Both the position numbers and the translations under genes were made by a program. Below are positions 1 to 12,700 of a stretch of 64,000 nt of DNA, piece by piece (the stretch's first letter is position 1; each line of letters starts with the position of its first letter). Where the stretch lies: contig JACCGJ010001965.1 of the NCBI GenBank assembly GCA_013407085.1, positions 1 to 64,000 on the forward strand, given 5' to 3'. This DNA comes from Atriophallophorus winterbourni (taxonomy: Eukaryota; Platyhelminthes; Trematoda; Plagiorchiida; Microphallidae). Under the pieces are notes generated by a model. The model worked only from the letters and a program-made list of their open reading frames with translations, was not told where the DNA came from and ran no database searches.

Positions 1-1080
1 ACCTTAGAAGACTCTATAAGATCCCCCTTAAGTTGCCTCCTCATAAACGAGAAAGGTCCTAGTGCTAATACACGATTTTCATAATTGGTCTATGCTAACC
101 CCTCAATCATGCGAGTGGCCAGCTTCTGTACTATTTCTAGCTGCACGATATCCTTCTGGTAATACGGCTCCAAAGCCTAGATACAGTATTCTAAATGTGG
201 CCCTAATATTGCCTTGTAGAGGGGCAATAGCACCTCAGCTTTTCTGCAAGTGAGGGCTGAACGTAGTCGAAAGAGTTCCCTCCTGGCCCATTGAGCCGCA
301 GCAGCAATTTGGTCAGCCCACTTAATGTTTGCGGAGACTACGATATCTACGTCCTTTACCCAACGGAACTTTGTGTGGGCCAAGGGCTTAGAGACAATCA
401 TGTTGCCTGCCAGTGTAGACAGCAAGTGACTTTTATCTAGGTTAAGCGAAAGGTCCCACTTAACCGCTCATGATGTTTCTGCTTCCATGTCACTTATCAG
501 ATCAGAGTTATCCGACTTACCGACAGTTTTAACGTCGTAAGTGAATATATAACACGGTGAACGCAGTTGGTTGGCTAGATCATCAATGAAGATGAGGAAC
601 AGCAGCGGCCCCAAGACCTACCTTTTAGGAAGTCATGTTGTGCGGCATTCAGAAGAGAGTGTTTGGTTAGATATCCACAAATTTTATCGCGGATCAATCT
701 TTCCATTACCTTACATAGTACACTAGTGGGGCTAACCGGGTGTGTACCTTGAATGTAAGGTCAGTACAGAGGGTGCGATCAGCGAGTACACACTGAAGTG
801 ATGGCGTAGAGGCGTTCAAGTTATAATCTCGGCGTTGCCTTGAAAATTCAAGGAAAACACCTAAGCCTATTCAGTGATTAAAATGACGTTGAGCCATCGT
901 CTCTTCTCAAGATACCTACACCTTTTCGTGTTGAGCCTTTAGATTGAACGTAGCTGTAGTATCGTTTCGGATGAGTATTGGCCTCTTGAGCGAGTCTCAT
1001 TTCGAAAGAGATCTTTGCTGCACGTATCTTGGAAACGGCTATATTTCGCGCCTCTTTATTGATATATCCTTTTCAAACAA
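1..1080 (-). mobile_element. CR1-like LINE remnant (linker and reverse transcriptase)
   Basis: Read on the minus strand, the block below about 620 carries FLIFIDDLANQL, a decayed catalytic region and then KDVDIVVSANIKWADQIAAAAQWARREL and VLLPLYKAILGPHLEYC. This is the palm-to-thumb order of CR1-like non-LTR reverse transcriptases. The part above about 780 resembles the endonuclease-RT linker. Stops and frameshifts interrupt it. It continues beyond the window's left edge. Confidence 0.7.
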
Positions 1081-3270
1081 ATGAACAGTAACCTCTAAGT
1101 CGGGCAACAATGGTGCCTTTATGACATTGTTTATCAATTCCTTCAGTTTTTGCATACTGGATTTTAGTCAATTTAGACGCGTCTCAGTTTCATTCTCAGG
1201 GATTTTCGCATCCGAGAATGTCGCCGATTGTTTGGCCTTGCAAATCTACCAAAAGTATCAAACACCTTGATAAACATCTCCATTTATAATCGATACCAAA
1301 TCTGAGGTTAGCGATTTGTCGAATTTAGCATGAACTTTCGAAAAACAATCGTAACACGTGACGGACTTCGACTTAGGACTTACCGATTTTGGCAAACCGT
1401 ACACATGCAGCTCGGTGCGCTTTGTATCCTTTTCAGTTCATTTCAGTTCAGTTTGCACAGGACAGTATGTGGCTAACGAGCCAATCGAGCGTCCAGTCGG
1501 GGTCAACCGGTCAGGGTGGTGTGCAGTACTGTTCAGTGGTATGTGCACAAGCAGTGGTTTAGTCGAGCGATCGATAATGAAGATCGTGAGCGCGACGTGA
1601 AGCGTTGTTCACTAATAAAAGCAAAGTCAGAATTGATTCCGGTAGTTGATCGCACGACATTAAATATATAACCGGTCGACGACGAAAAATAAGATCTTTC
1701 TGATGAGGTTAATCCTTTTGAAGACTGGAGGAGTATTAACAGGGTTGCACGCGTAGATCCAATATGGGAAAATCACGAGAAATCCTAATTTGCTCGTATT
1801 ATCGAATACCGCTACAAGAGTGATATATCCAGAAAGCTGAATTCGAGCGGATTTAAACACAGTATAATATATCGACGTACGCGAAATTATCAGATCACTA
1901 TATCCTGATAATCAGGAGCAAAGAATAATGCGACCGCACGACAAGTGTGTTTGCATTGCATTGATTCTGGAGTAGTTTTAACTGAATTGTGTGTTGTTTC
2001 GACCTATATTATTCATATCGTTGTTGTAACCACTGTCAAGTAAATTAACGTAGCTTATCTGAATAGCTGAATTGATTGGGCCTGAGGAGAAGGGATCTGA
2101 CGCAATTAGCCAAACAGAGTACATAGGATGGTGTCTGTCTAAGTTGCTAATAGAAAATCAAAGAAGCTCCCAAGCCCCTCACTAACAATTCTGCATATTC
2201 ATTAGTGCATTACAAATTTTGAATCAAAGAATAAATTTGGCCATGTTTAAATTAAGTATATCAGAAAACAAGCAAAAACTACAGAGCAAAGTACCTCATT
2301 GATAAAAAGAATCAAGTGGTTTGCACCACTTTAACTGAACAAGTGCTTACAGACAGTGATTTTGATATACTGCTTCACCAATTTTGATGGTCGATTTCGA
2401 GATCATAAGTTTGGCACCAGAGCATACCATTATAATGGAAATTACTGAAAACCATCATTTTCAAGCTTCCAAATATATTGGTTCGTGGACACTTACATTT
2501 TAGTGAGAGGATATCTAGACCAAGCAGAAGTTACTCATGTGAACTACAGCGTTAAGCCACAATTATATGCTCCTGCTAGCCTCAACGTATCCTCAAGTTT
2601 GGTTAAGTCTCCAGATAAGGTGACCAGTTTGAAACACCGTAATTTAAATGTGGTCAAAAAAGACATCGTATAATCTTATAAACATATAAGGGGATCAGTA
2701 GAATGAGAATTATTAAATGTATCGGTTCGATTCAGTACATTTTAATGAGAATATGACCAGACGTGAAATTCGAAGCTTTACTTTTTCAATTGTTACTGAG
2801 CAGCGGGCTTTTACTGCCTGATATATTATGCTTAGTACACAGGACTTCAGTGTAAGAGACAATGAATGATACCTGATTAGTTTTAAAGTCCATTTTTGGT
2901 GCACCAACTTTCATATTTCTTAATTTGTGACAATATTAAAAATTTAGCATATTACTGAGAAAGATTAGGCCATTTATTGATTTATCATTCTAACAATAAT
3001 AGGTTGATACTCATCCAAATAAAAACTTGTGATACAATCTCACAATTTTCATGCTATTAAAAGTATGACGAATTACATTATTATGAGTTATATGAGGTAA
3101 AATCATAGAAACTATTACAAGTCGTTTGGCACACTCAAATAACGCATAATTTGAAATCTATTCATTGTGCTAATAAGAGAAAATCGCATTTCAAGAGCAT
3201 TAGTTGCTCCGTCAAATTTTCAAGTGAAAGAGATTAAAGTGGGCTAACCATACATTATGCGAGATAGTCG
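1081..3270. other. No gene recognised
   Basis: AT-rich sequence with only short, non-conserved reading frames on both strands. No reverse transcriptase motif, splice-bounded conserved exon or copy of the SINE-like repeat was seen. Unrecognised decayed repeats may be present. Confidence 0.5.
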
Positions 3271-3279
3271 AGCCATTTC

Positions 3280-4600
3280 AAGTTGGCATGTTCAATACCA
3301 AATCAGTGGGAAATATTTCTATCGCAAAGTATTTTAAAGATAACTCCGTATGCACCACTGTACAAAAACTCACATTTAGATACGGATGCTCACTGGTGGA
3401 ATATCAAATTGTGGCAACAATACAACTCTGCAAGATTAACCTTAAAATTCGGAAAAAAACATACTTTTAACCGCACACTTTACATGGGTCAATATCAAGC
3501 TGGAACATATCAAATATTGATCTTGTCTGCATTCGTAGATCACGCTCACATTGTGTATGTTAAATACGTCAATGGGATAAACGCTGTGTGAATTGCCAGA
3601 TAAACAGAATCCACCGAACACCCACGCATCTTTTAGTACATTTCTTTACCTGACAGTCGATCCAAGTATATCCAGATGGATATCTTAGGTCCTTTACCAG
3701 TTTCACGAACGTATAGCTATATCTGGACCCGTATGGACAGATATTCACGCTAGCCCATAGCAGTTCTTATGCGAGATACATCTACAGATAACATCACACG
3801 AACATTCGTCAATTCTTGGTGTGCCTGCTACCATTAATACCGACAGAGGACCGCAATTTACAAGTGCTTTGTTCCGCGAACTAAGCAGATTACTAGGATA
3901 TGATCATCTGCGTACCACCGCATAACATCCTGCAGCTAATGGGCTAGTTGAACGAATCCATCGTCAATTAAAGGCTGCCCTCACCGCAGAAACAGAATTA
4001 TATGAATATCTTTCTATCGTACTTCTTGGTATTCAAAGCATCGTTAAAGAAGACATCGGTTCTTGTCCCTCAGAGTTGGTATTTGACACCAAAATGAGAC
4101 TGCCTTGTGAGATGGTACTCGACACACGCACTACTGGCGAATTTGAGCCAGCATCCTACTGCTCGAAACTCAGGCAACACAGTCAGCCGTGAAGTCCGTA
4201 CCCACATGTGTTGCCGATCATCCATCATTTATCCACAATGACCTCAATTGTTACCCCTACGTTTTTGTTCGATCCGATGCCGTTTGAAAGCCCTTGCGAA
4301 CTCCGTACGAAGGACCATTCAAAGTAATGGAACGCAAAGAGAAAACTTTCGTTTTGCAACGGCATCGAAGACAAAGTGAAGATCAATCGCTTGAAATTCG
4401 CTTACGTAGAGCAAGAAGCTACCCCATCGAATCCACCCAAACAACCTATGATGAGCAGTGTTTATTTCTCAAATCACTTCTCAACCGTTGTATGTAACCC
4501 TTTACCACGTGAAACACGTATCGGCCGTAGAGTTAGGTTCCCTGTAACACTGGTTGAGTATATACCATAAACGCTGTATCGAGCGTTAATCCGTCGACTC
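3280..4600 (+). pseudogene. Ty3/gypsy-like pol remnant: integrase
   Basis: Three-frame reading gives, in order, a decayed zinc-finger-like region (to about 3620), YIQMDILGPLPVSRTYSYIW (first catalytic Asp region, about 3665), LGVPATINTDRGPQFTSALF (second Asp, about 3820) and HPAANGLVERIHRQLKAAL (the catalytic Glu, about 3930), then SELVFDTKMRLP and, at 4230-4360, YVFVRSDAV..PLRTPYEGPFKVMERKEKTFVL. This is the gypsy-type integrase core with its DD35E layout and C-terminal GPF/Y-like module. Several stops and shifts show it is dead. A purine-rich stretch at about 4610-4620 followed by TGTAGCAA could be the polypurine tract and 3' LTR start; no matching 5' LTR was found. Confidence 0.8.
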
Positions 4601-4959
4601 ACGCTCTAGTGGGAGAGTTCTGTAGCAATTTGTAAATTCACTTTCTTTTCAAATGTATTTCCATTTATATCGATGCCTGTTATAATCAATATATTACACA
4701 ATATACTTTTTACGCTCCCGTTCTTGTTCTGGTTTGTTTGCTGGTGCTGCATGTCTGTGAATCAGGAGGGTGAGCTTTAAAATTGACGTGCCGCCACATT
4801 TTTCAGCTTCGCGAATTATCGTTGCCGATAAGCGTGCAGCACCAAAGTTCGGAGTTGGAAATATTTGTGTGGATAAATGCATTTGACTTTAAATGTTCAC
4901 TCGCCGTGGGTTCGTTTCTTTTTACATTTTTAATGTGACATTTTCTTGACATGAAAAAA

Positions 4960-5200
4960 GTAAAAACCTAAAAGATTGGGAAGGGTGGGACTTAAATAGC
5001 TAAGGATTCTATAGAAGAGTAAGCACAAACAAAATGGGTAGAGGTGTCTACACCTCTAATGGAACACGCATTCAAACAAGTTTCGTGAACGAGTAGAGCG
5101 AAATCAGCATGACAGCTTCATTGCTACGTTCACTGACATAACAAGCTTTCCTCGTCATTTCACTTAAACATACAAAATTAATCAAATACCAAGAGGATGT
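4960..5200. repeat. Dispersed repeat R3, copy 1
   Basis: Shares a colinear run with 39335-39550: a segment ending GTAAGCACAAA, then AATGAGTAGAGCGGAATCAGC-like and GACAGC(T/G)TCATTG motifs. The second half also matches 32286-32430 (ACACGCA.TCAAA.AG followed by GAATCAGTAGAGC). No coding potential. Family unknown. Confidence 0.5.
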
Positions 5201-6280
5201 TTCGCGAATGTTCAAGTTATGTTATATTCTTGCAGTTTCGTATTCATGAGTCAATCTGATTCATACCAGACATATTAAACCTATCATCATTGTTGTGGAG
5301 TATGAAAGCCGCTGAAGCCATAATCAAACATGGAAGAAGAAGAGAGGAAGTACATAACGAATCAAATTGGTCGTCATACTGCAGGATAAACAGTGAACGA
5401 ACTATCGATCGTAAGTGCATTATATGATTATTGTTCACTGTACAGACTTTGTGCTATGCATTCATTCAGTCAATACACCAGCTCAGTTACGGTTGTGTTC
5501 TCTCTAACCTACGGCTGGGCCAACAGTAGCCTATCACACATACAACAATTGGCAACGGGGTGCGAAACAATTCTGTTACGTATCAAAAGATGTCCGTGCC
5601 GTTGAAATTTATTCAAGAATAGTTTAATATTCAGCAGCAGTTCATACAGAAACTCGCATTTCATATAATCAACAGTTCAAGTTTAAGAGAATCTGTTGAT
5701 ACTTCAGCGAAAATCTTCAAAGAATTTCAGTCGCATCCAGCAAATTAAGTAGCATTCGATTCATTGAAATTTGAAATGCACACAGAACATGAGTTCCAGT
5801 CTTTCAGAAATTATGAGTTTCCAACAGAAGTTGAATTAAAGCTGGAATCCGACCACGATATAATGTTACAAAAAGTTAGTGAAAAATGTCAAAGGTTGCC
5901 GAATCATAAACATGAATCTGAAATGAGAGCATAACAAACACTGTCTTCGAGCTCAGACGCAGATGCTAATCACTCCAGCAGGAGGAACAGCATAAAATTA
6001 ACTGACAACAGAATACGACGAAAATAACCCAGTGTTGACTGAATTTCGAAAAAAAAGTATTGTTCAAGAGGGAAAGTTTGCCTTTTATCGTTACTAACAC
6101 AACTAACTTGCATGACTTTGAAACAAGTTTTAATTTACGTATTAGTTTCCCGACTACTTACATACCGTTCAATCTAATTGCTCAGATTGTTTTTATACGC
6201 TCACCTTTTAATATTCACCATCCTACGGTAATTGTTAAGTTTGATGCTTTTTAGACCATTAAACACAATGAATAACCTTG
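5200..6280. other. No gene recognised
   Basis: Intergenic, AT-rich. Short reading frames show no recognisable domain. Nothing supported. Confidence 0.5.
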
Positions 6281-6289
6281 AATCAGAAC

Positions 6290-8420
6290 CGTTTTAAATG
6301 GAACAACTGAACAAGATGGCGCAAGCGGATTACCGAATCAGAAAATCCGTGAACGAATATTATTCGAACAGAGATGTACGCTAAGTCAAGGATGGACGTC
6401 ACTCGCATGTGTGAACCTAATCTAGCTGCGCGATTTGCAAAAGCCTTCACAGCCGAGTTCAGCAAGACAACCCCACTCGAATCGGCTTCAGAAAACTGGG
6501 AATCGATAAAAAGATGCATATGCCGAGTCACACTTTCCACTTACGGTTAGAAGAAAGCTCGAACGAGCGACTGGTTCGAAGAAAAAGCTTCTGAGATGAC
6601 TGCTGTGTTGAATGAGAAAAGGTTAGCATTCTTGAGGTTCAAAGGTATGCCAACAGACGAAAACTTACAAATTCTAAGAGCAGCTAGATATAAGGTCCAA
6701 CACAGTATTGGACTGAAATTAGCCCCAGTGTTCAAAAAAGCTGCGGATACTGGAAATTTTCACGGTATGAATGATGGGATGAAGAGAGCCATTGGTCCAA
6801 ACAAGCTTCAAATGGCTCCCATTAAGTATGTATCTGGTAACCCGATTGTCGACAAAACTCAGCAGATGGAAAGATGGGTAGAGCACTTCTCCTCTCTCTA
6901 CTCTAGGGACAGTACGGTACTTGAAAATATCGAGCGGTTGCCGACTATTGAGCACCCAGGTACTCCCCCTACTATTGATGAGCTCAATAGGGTAATCGAC
7001 CGCTTAGCGAATGAGCGGAATTCCAACTGAGCTCAACAAATACTGTAGAGCAGCATTATTACAGCATCTTCACCATTTGCTTCTTCAGTGCTGGCAGGAG
7101 GAGTGTCCCACAAGAGATACGAGACACAAAGATCATCACGCTATTTAAGAATAAGGGTGATAGACGCGACTGCAACAATGACAGAGGAATCTCCCTTCTG
7201 AATATTGTAGGCAGATTATTTGCTAAAGTCTTACAGATCCGGCTACAAGTTTTAGCTGATAGAATTTACTCCGAATCTCAATGTGGCTTCCTCAAGGGAA
7301 GATCAAACGTTGACATGATCTTCTCCCTGAAACAACTTCAAGAAAATTGTCGGGAACAGCGTATGCCATTATACGCTCATTTTATTGATTTGACGAAGGC
7401 ATTCGACTACGACAGCATGAAGGGTCTTTTCAAAATGCTTAATCGGATATGCTGCCCCCAAGACTGCTCAAACTCGTTATTTCGTTCCATTCAGGCATGA
7501 AGGGCTGTCCATTTTAACGGTTACGGTTCAGAAGCCTTTGAAATTCGCCGAAGCATCAAACAAGGGTGTGTGCTTGCTCCCACGCTGTTCGGCATTTTCT
7601 TTGTTCTGCTTCTGAAGCATGCTTTTAGCACGAGGACAGAAGGCATTTACCTACGCACGCGAAGTGATGGCAAGCTTTTCAACCTGAACCGGTTGAGAGC
7701 ACAAACCAAGACACGGGATGTGCTTATCAGTGACCTGCTGTTTGCCGACGAAGCAGCCTTTATTGCTCACTCCCACGACCACACAGTCGTTAATGAACTG
7801 ATTTTCGTCGGCATGCAAAGACTTTGGGTTAACAATCAGCATGAACAAGACCAAAGTCCTTGGTCAAGGGACTGTATTGCCTCCCATCATCACTGTTGGA
7901 AACTGTCAGCTTGAATCAGTACATCATTTCTCATACCTTGGTTCAACCATTGCGGATAACCTCGAACGGAAGCGGAATGCTTTCCATCTACAAAACATCC
8001 GTCGTATCTTGAACATATCATGGATGGACACAGTGACTAATTCTGAAGTGCTTTCAAAAGCTGGCCTACAGAGCATGTTCATCTTACTACGACAGAGCCG
8101 CATGCGGTGGCTTGGTCATGACTATAGAATGGAAAATGGTCGTATTTCGAAAGATCTACTCTATGGTGAGTTGCAATTAGGACGTCGACCATTGGGCAGA
8201 CTGCACTCGCGGTACAAAGACGTTTGCAAAAGAGATATGAAAGCTCTTGGCATTGACCCGGCGAGTTGGGAAGAACTTGCTCTTGACCGCTCACTTTGGG
8301 GGCATTGTGTAAAGCGTCGTCTGCAAGCCGGGGAGGAGCAGATACAGCTCTTGGCTGCTGAACGCAGATCACGCCGCCGGCGTGCAACTGATGCAATACA
8401 ACCGAGTTCTGCCTATGGTT
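6290..8420 (+). pseudogene. APE-type LINE reverse transcriptase remnant (family B)
   Basis: The plus strand reads KKAADTGNFHGMNDGMKRAIG and WVEHFSSLYSRD (6700-6900), then NDRGISLLNIVGRLFAKVLQ (7180-7240), SQCGFLKGRSNVDMIFSLKQ (7275), AHFIDLTKAFDYDSMKGLF (catalytic block A, 7375), IKQGCVLAPTLFGIFF (block B, 7555), DLLFADEAAF (the YADD box degraded to FADE, 7735), FSYLGSTIADNLERK (7925) and the C-terminal LGHDYRMENGRISKDLLYGEL and RYKDVCKRDMKALGIDPASW (8100-8270). This is a nearly full-length non-LTR polymerase domain broken by stops and frameshifts, with the catalytic YxDD altered. It is non-functional. Family assignment within the RTE/CR1/jockey range is uncertain. Confidence 0.85.
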
Positions 8421-8649
8421 GCCAGCCCTGCGGGAGAGATTGTTCCTCCCGAATCGGACTGTTTAGTCAATCAAAAGCTGTAAAACATGAAAATTCATGC
8501 GATTGTGATGTACATCCATGGTCGACGTCGACCGAAGGAGGCCAGCAACAATCCGAACAGGTTCGCCACCGTTTTTTCGGACAAAGAACACTTACGTTAA
8601 ATGGTAGTGAAATTACGAATAGATGGAAAGACAGTCATTAGTATTGTGA

Positions 8650-9790
8650 AGCGAACGAAGTTGATATCCACGCATTAATATTTTCGTTTATAGCAAGCAT
8701 AGAAACCGGAACCGTTATTGCATTAAAAATCAGTGTAATGGTTAACGGCAAGCTTAGCGCACAATCAGATGAATGAGGAATTACTGGTTTATAAATTTTG
8801 AATCGAATTCAAATGTTCCCATAAACAAGAAGAAAATTCCACTCAGGCCGTTTCGTTAAGCGAATTTTTATACATCACAATATCAAAGGTGTGAAAATAC
8901 GGCCGCAACGTCAGTTTTTGAAGATCGCATTGGCAAACAAAAAACACAAATTGAAAAACTCAAAAAAGTTTCTCCTATGTAAAATAGCAAATACCAGGTT
9001 TACCCACGATAGATACGCTGCAAAATGCCAAAGAAACAAGGAAACTCTAAGAGAAACGTTACAGTGCCATATTGTTCCATGCATTCAACCACTTTCTAAT
9101 ATTTTGCAAATATCGATTGGAGAGCGTCTAAAGTGACGACATTTCAAACTTAGTGATGAAATTTTCTCGCAATAAAGACAACACAGTAACGCCAAGTGCA
9201 AACACAACAATTATTATCAGGCAAGAGGAGTAAAGCTGCCGACAAAACAACACTTTCAAATTAACCGAGACAAGGTATCATCATGGCAAAACGCACGAAT
9301 TGTAAAATTCGCACGATTGAGCACAGGGACCCCAGCGGGCCATCATACATGAACGTGAATTGGAAAAATACTCCCAGGAATAAAACCAAAGCAGGATGTG
9401 TGCGACACAGTGGTCACTTGACTTGGAACATGGATGTACATCACAGACGGCTGATAGTTTCACGTTCCGCAGCGTAGTAACAGTGACTTCAACTCTAACT
9501 TTATTTACCACTTTTACAAGCCTCGCCGAACCAAGCCACCATAAATCAGTTTCGAAGCGTAGGTGGGTGAATTTCGAGCAACACAATACGTAGAACCAAG
9601 TGTGTTTTTGATTTCATTTTATTACGAGAAAGAAACAAATTAGCTGGGAGTTGTGTGTGTGTGGCGAAGCGGCATAATAGCTAGCGCATCGAGAATAAAA
9701 TGACCAGAAAAGTTAGAAACACATTCGGTCCAAAAAGAACGCGAATGCGCGATGAAACAAAAGTGAATCGAACACCATCTTTTTCTTCGG
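8650..9790. other. Intergenic region downstream of the EPS15-like gene
   Basis: Moderate GC near 9280-9600 with short frames in several phases, none recognised. It includes the 3' flank of the EPS15-like gene. I saw no canonical AATAAA close to the stop codon. Confidence 0.4.
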
Positions 9791-12700
9791 CTAAGATGAT
9801 TGCGTGTCCAGTTGACTTAGACGCAAGGCCAGTTGCAGATCGGCTTCCTCTTGCTCACGTGCGCGCTCCTCCAGACGCGCCAAACGTTCGCTCTCCATGG
9901 TGGCCAGCGAGAGTTGCTCTGCCTCGGAGAGACCAGCGGGTGCCCAGGCGCTGGACGACTCCTGCGGTTTGGGTTTGTTTTTCAAGCGCACTTTGGAAAT
10001 CAAAGAGGTTCTAGTCGACGGGGTGGAGATTGTGTTGTAACCGGCAGACGGGTTCGTGATCGAATTCGACCGAGATGCGGAGGGAAGACTGCCGATGGAG
10101 CGTGAGGATGATAATCGGGACATGCGATTCCCACTGACTGACCCCGACTGCAAGAATTAACAAGAATTGTAAATGGCCGGAGAGATGTACAAATCACTGG
10201 CTCGCTCATGCGACGATCGAACATCGACCTACCTTACGCGCCAATCGACCAGCTCCCGGTTGTAGCGTGGGTCTTGGTGGTGGAGACCGCCTGGATGTGG
10301 TGGACGTATCCACCTCCTCTGTCAATGCCTTCTGTTCCAAACTGGAAAAGGGGTCGCCGACAAACGGATCGTTTGACTGTTGGGTTGCTGTGGGCTTGGT
10401 ATTAAAAATCTGTGAGAACAGAACAGCAATTAGAGGAAAGGATTTCAGGTGGATAGTGGGTGACAGGTAAAACTCCCTTACACTGGTGGGATCTGAGCAA
10501 TATAATTCAGAAAACAGTCATTCCTACCATAGAGGTAAAGTTGAGTGAATTCGAGTCTGAAAAATGCGTGCCTTGGACACATCAAGTGATAGAAAAGATG
10601 GTTGATTTGACTGCAAAATTCCATGAATGAGCTTACAGTGTTTCCTTCACCAACGGACGGAGCAAGGAATCGGACAGTCACATACCATTTATGCACTAAG
10701 CTTAGTATAGCCGACGGCCGTGTGCTAAGAAGTCAACTTAACGAAGTGACACACCGCTATCCTACGTGCATTCTCCCCAAGAGGTTGCGCGAATCGTTCT
10801 GCAACATCTAGAGGTTAAGTAACACGAGCCGACAATCTTCTTTAACCGATGTCAATCATAAATACACCTCACAAGCGCATGACGACATCACGATAGAGTC
10901 CAGTTCGGGAGTAACGATTCTTCCAGTTCGGTCGATCGCTTGCGTTTGCACCTTTGTGCGTGATCTCCGCTCAAAAATCCGGACCTGTTCTTTCCCCAGC
11001 GGCGCTTTAGCCCGTTTGCAAAATGTGTGGGCAGAGGCAAGCTTTTTCAAAATCGTAAGTTCAGTGTCCAGATGTTTCAAATCTATTTTACGAACGTCTT
11101 TGTATCGCAAGTGAGGTATAGCCGCAGCAATGAAGTAAAATATAAAATGATGTAAGATACGAAAAAGTGCCACTTGTATCATAGAGCGTCGAGCGCAAAT
11201 TTACTCACTGAATCAAAATCGGCATCCGTGAAACCAGGTATAACGTCGGCGGTTGCCGCAGGCATTGTCGGGGCAAATGGATCGAAAGCGGAATCTAACG
11301 ATTGAAAAAAGCAGAGTCAGTTGGACGCCGGTAACGAAGGCATTGACTGATGCTATTTCCGGATATCGGCATGGTAAAACTAGTCGATTGTTGACCAGGC
11401 AAAGAAACGGAACGACAACCAAGAATTTATCCACCTTGGATACCAATACAGAGAGAAAAGGTAGTGATTCAACATAGCACACCACGTAAGCTGAATGTAG
11501 GGTGATTTGTAGACAATCTTGATCGGATTGACGAACTCGCGAGTCCATTGTAAGAGTGACCAGAAGCGTTGCTACAAACAGCTCGGCTAACAATAATTAG
11601 TTTAAGGGGTAAACACCACATACAATGTTCCCCGTGTCGTACAGCATTTTATCTTTCGATCGTGGATGAGCCGACAGTTCTGTGACAGCACAAGCTAACA
11701 TTCAAAGCGACCTAACAATAAAAAACTAGATCAAATTAAAGCCAAACAGAGAAGACCCCGTCTCGTGGAGACTAGACCTTAACGTGGTGCGACGGTTTGT
11801 GTAATCCGGTGACCCATCGAGCTATACTGGGTTTTGTCCTTTGGGCACAAGCAGAGTTACTCATAATAGAAAGGTCGATGGATAAAGGTCACACGAACTC
11901 GGTTTCAGCCCACTGTTATGAAGGTAAGGCTCTTTAGCCAAAGGAATTGGTCGAGAACCTTGATTGTTCTCCTGTCTAGACATGGGCGACGGGGCAGTAT
12001 CCCAGAACACATAGCACCATGACAATCATAAATAAATCCAATTCCATAGTTCATCGACCGTCGCGCACGATAAATCGGGTCATTTTACCTGCTGCATACA
12101 GCGGAGTGGGTAAGCAAAAACAAGCTTCTGCTTCCTCCACACTTTTTAATTCTTATCATTCACCATCCAGTGTGATAAGTGGCCGATTTGAACCTTTAAG
12201 AGACTTAACATATCCTGAACGCAACTTACTTTATAAAACAGCGCACGTCTGCATACATAGATGCCATGAATGTACGAACGCAGCGTCAATCAGGCCAGCA
12301 AGCTGCTCTTGCCATCTGACTAGCTTCGTTGCCCATCGACATTTGTTGCTTGTCGGAGACAAGACTATATGACCCCACTACGATAATCGAATTTACTGCA
12401 CCAAGTCCTTCCAACACGTACTATTTGCGCGGCGCAGGTAATTCTTTTGCTTACTCCTCAGGCCAAGCCGGCGTAGGTATAGTTCTGAGTTAGCGTGCAG
12501 AAAGCTCACTTTTAGACTGCATTCCCGTCAACAGCAGGATGTGTCGTCCGACTATCAACATTACATTACTACACGTTGGCTAAGATACTGTCAGGTTGCC
12601 CAGGCCTAGACAGATATGAGAGAAAAAATAGAATAGAAATGGTAGTGAGACTCCCGCGTCTTTCAGCATGCAGCTCACTACCGGTGGCCAATCAATTTAG

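Noticed and set aside
9833..10405. Plus-strand frames of 65-104 codons
   Set aside because: Antisense of the EPS15-like exons, whose minus-strand reading carries recognisable motifs and splice sites.
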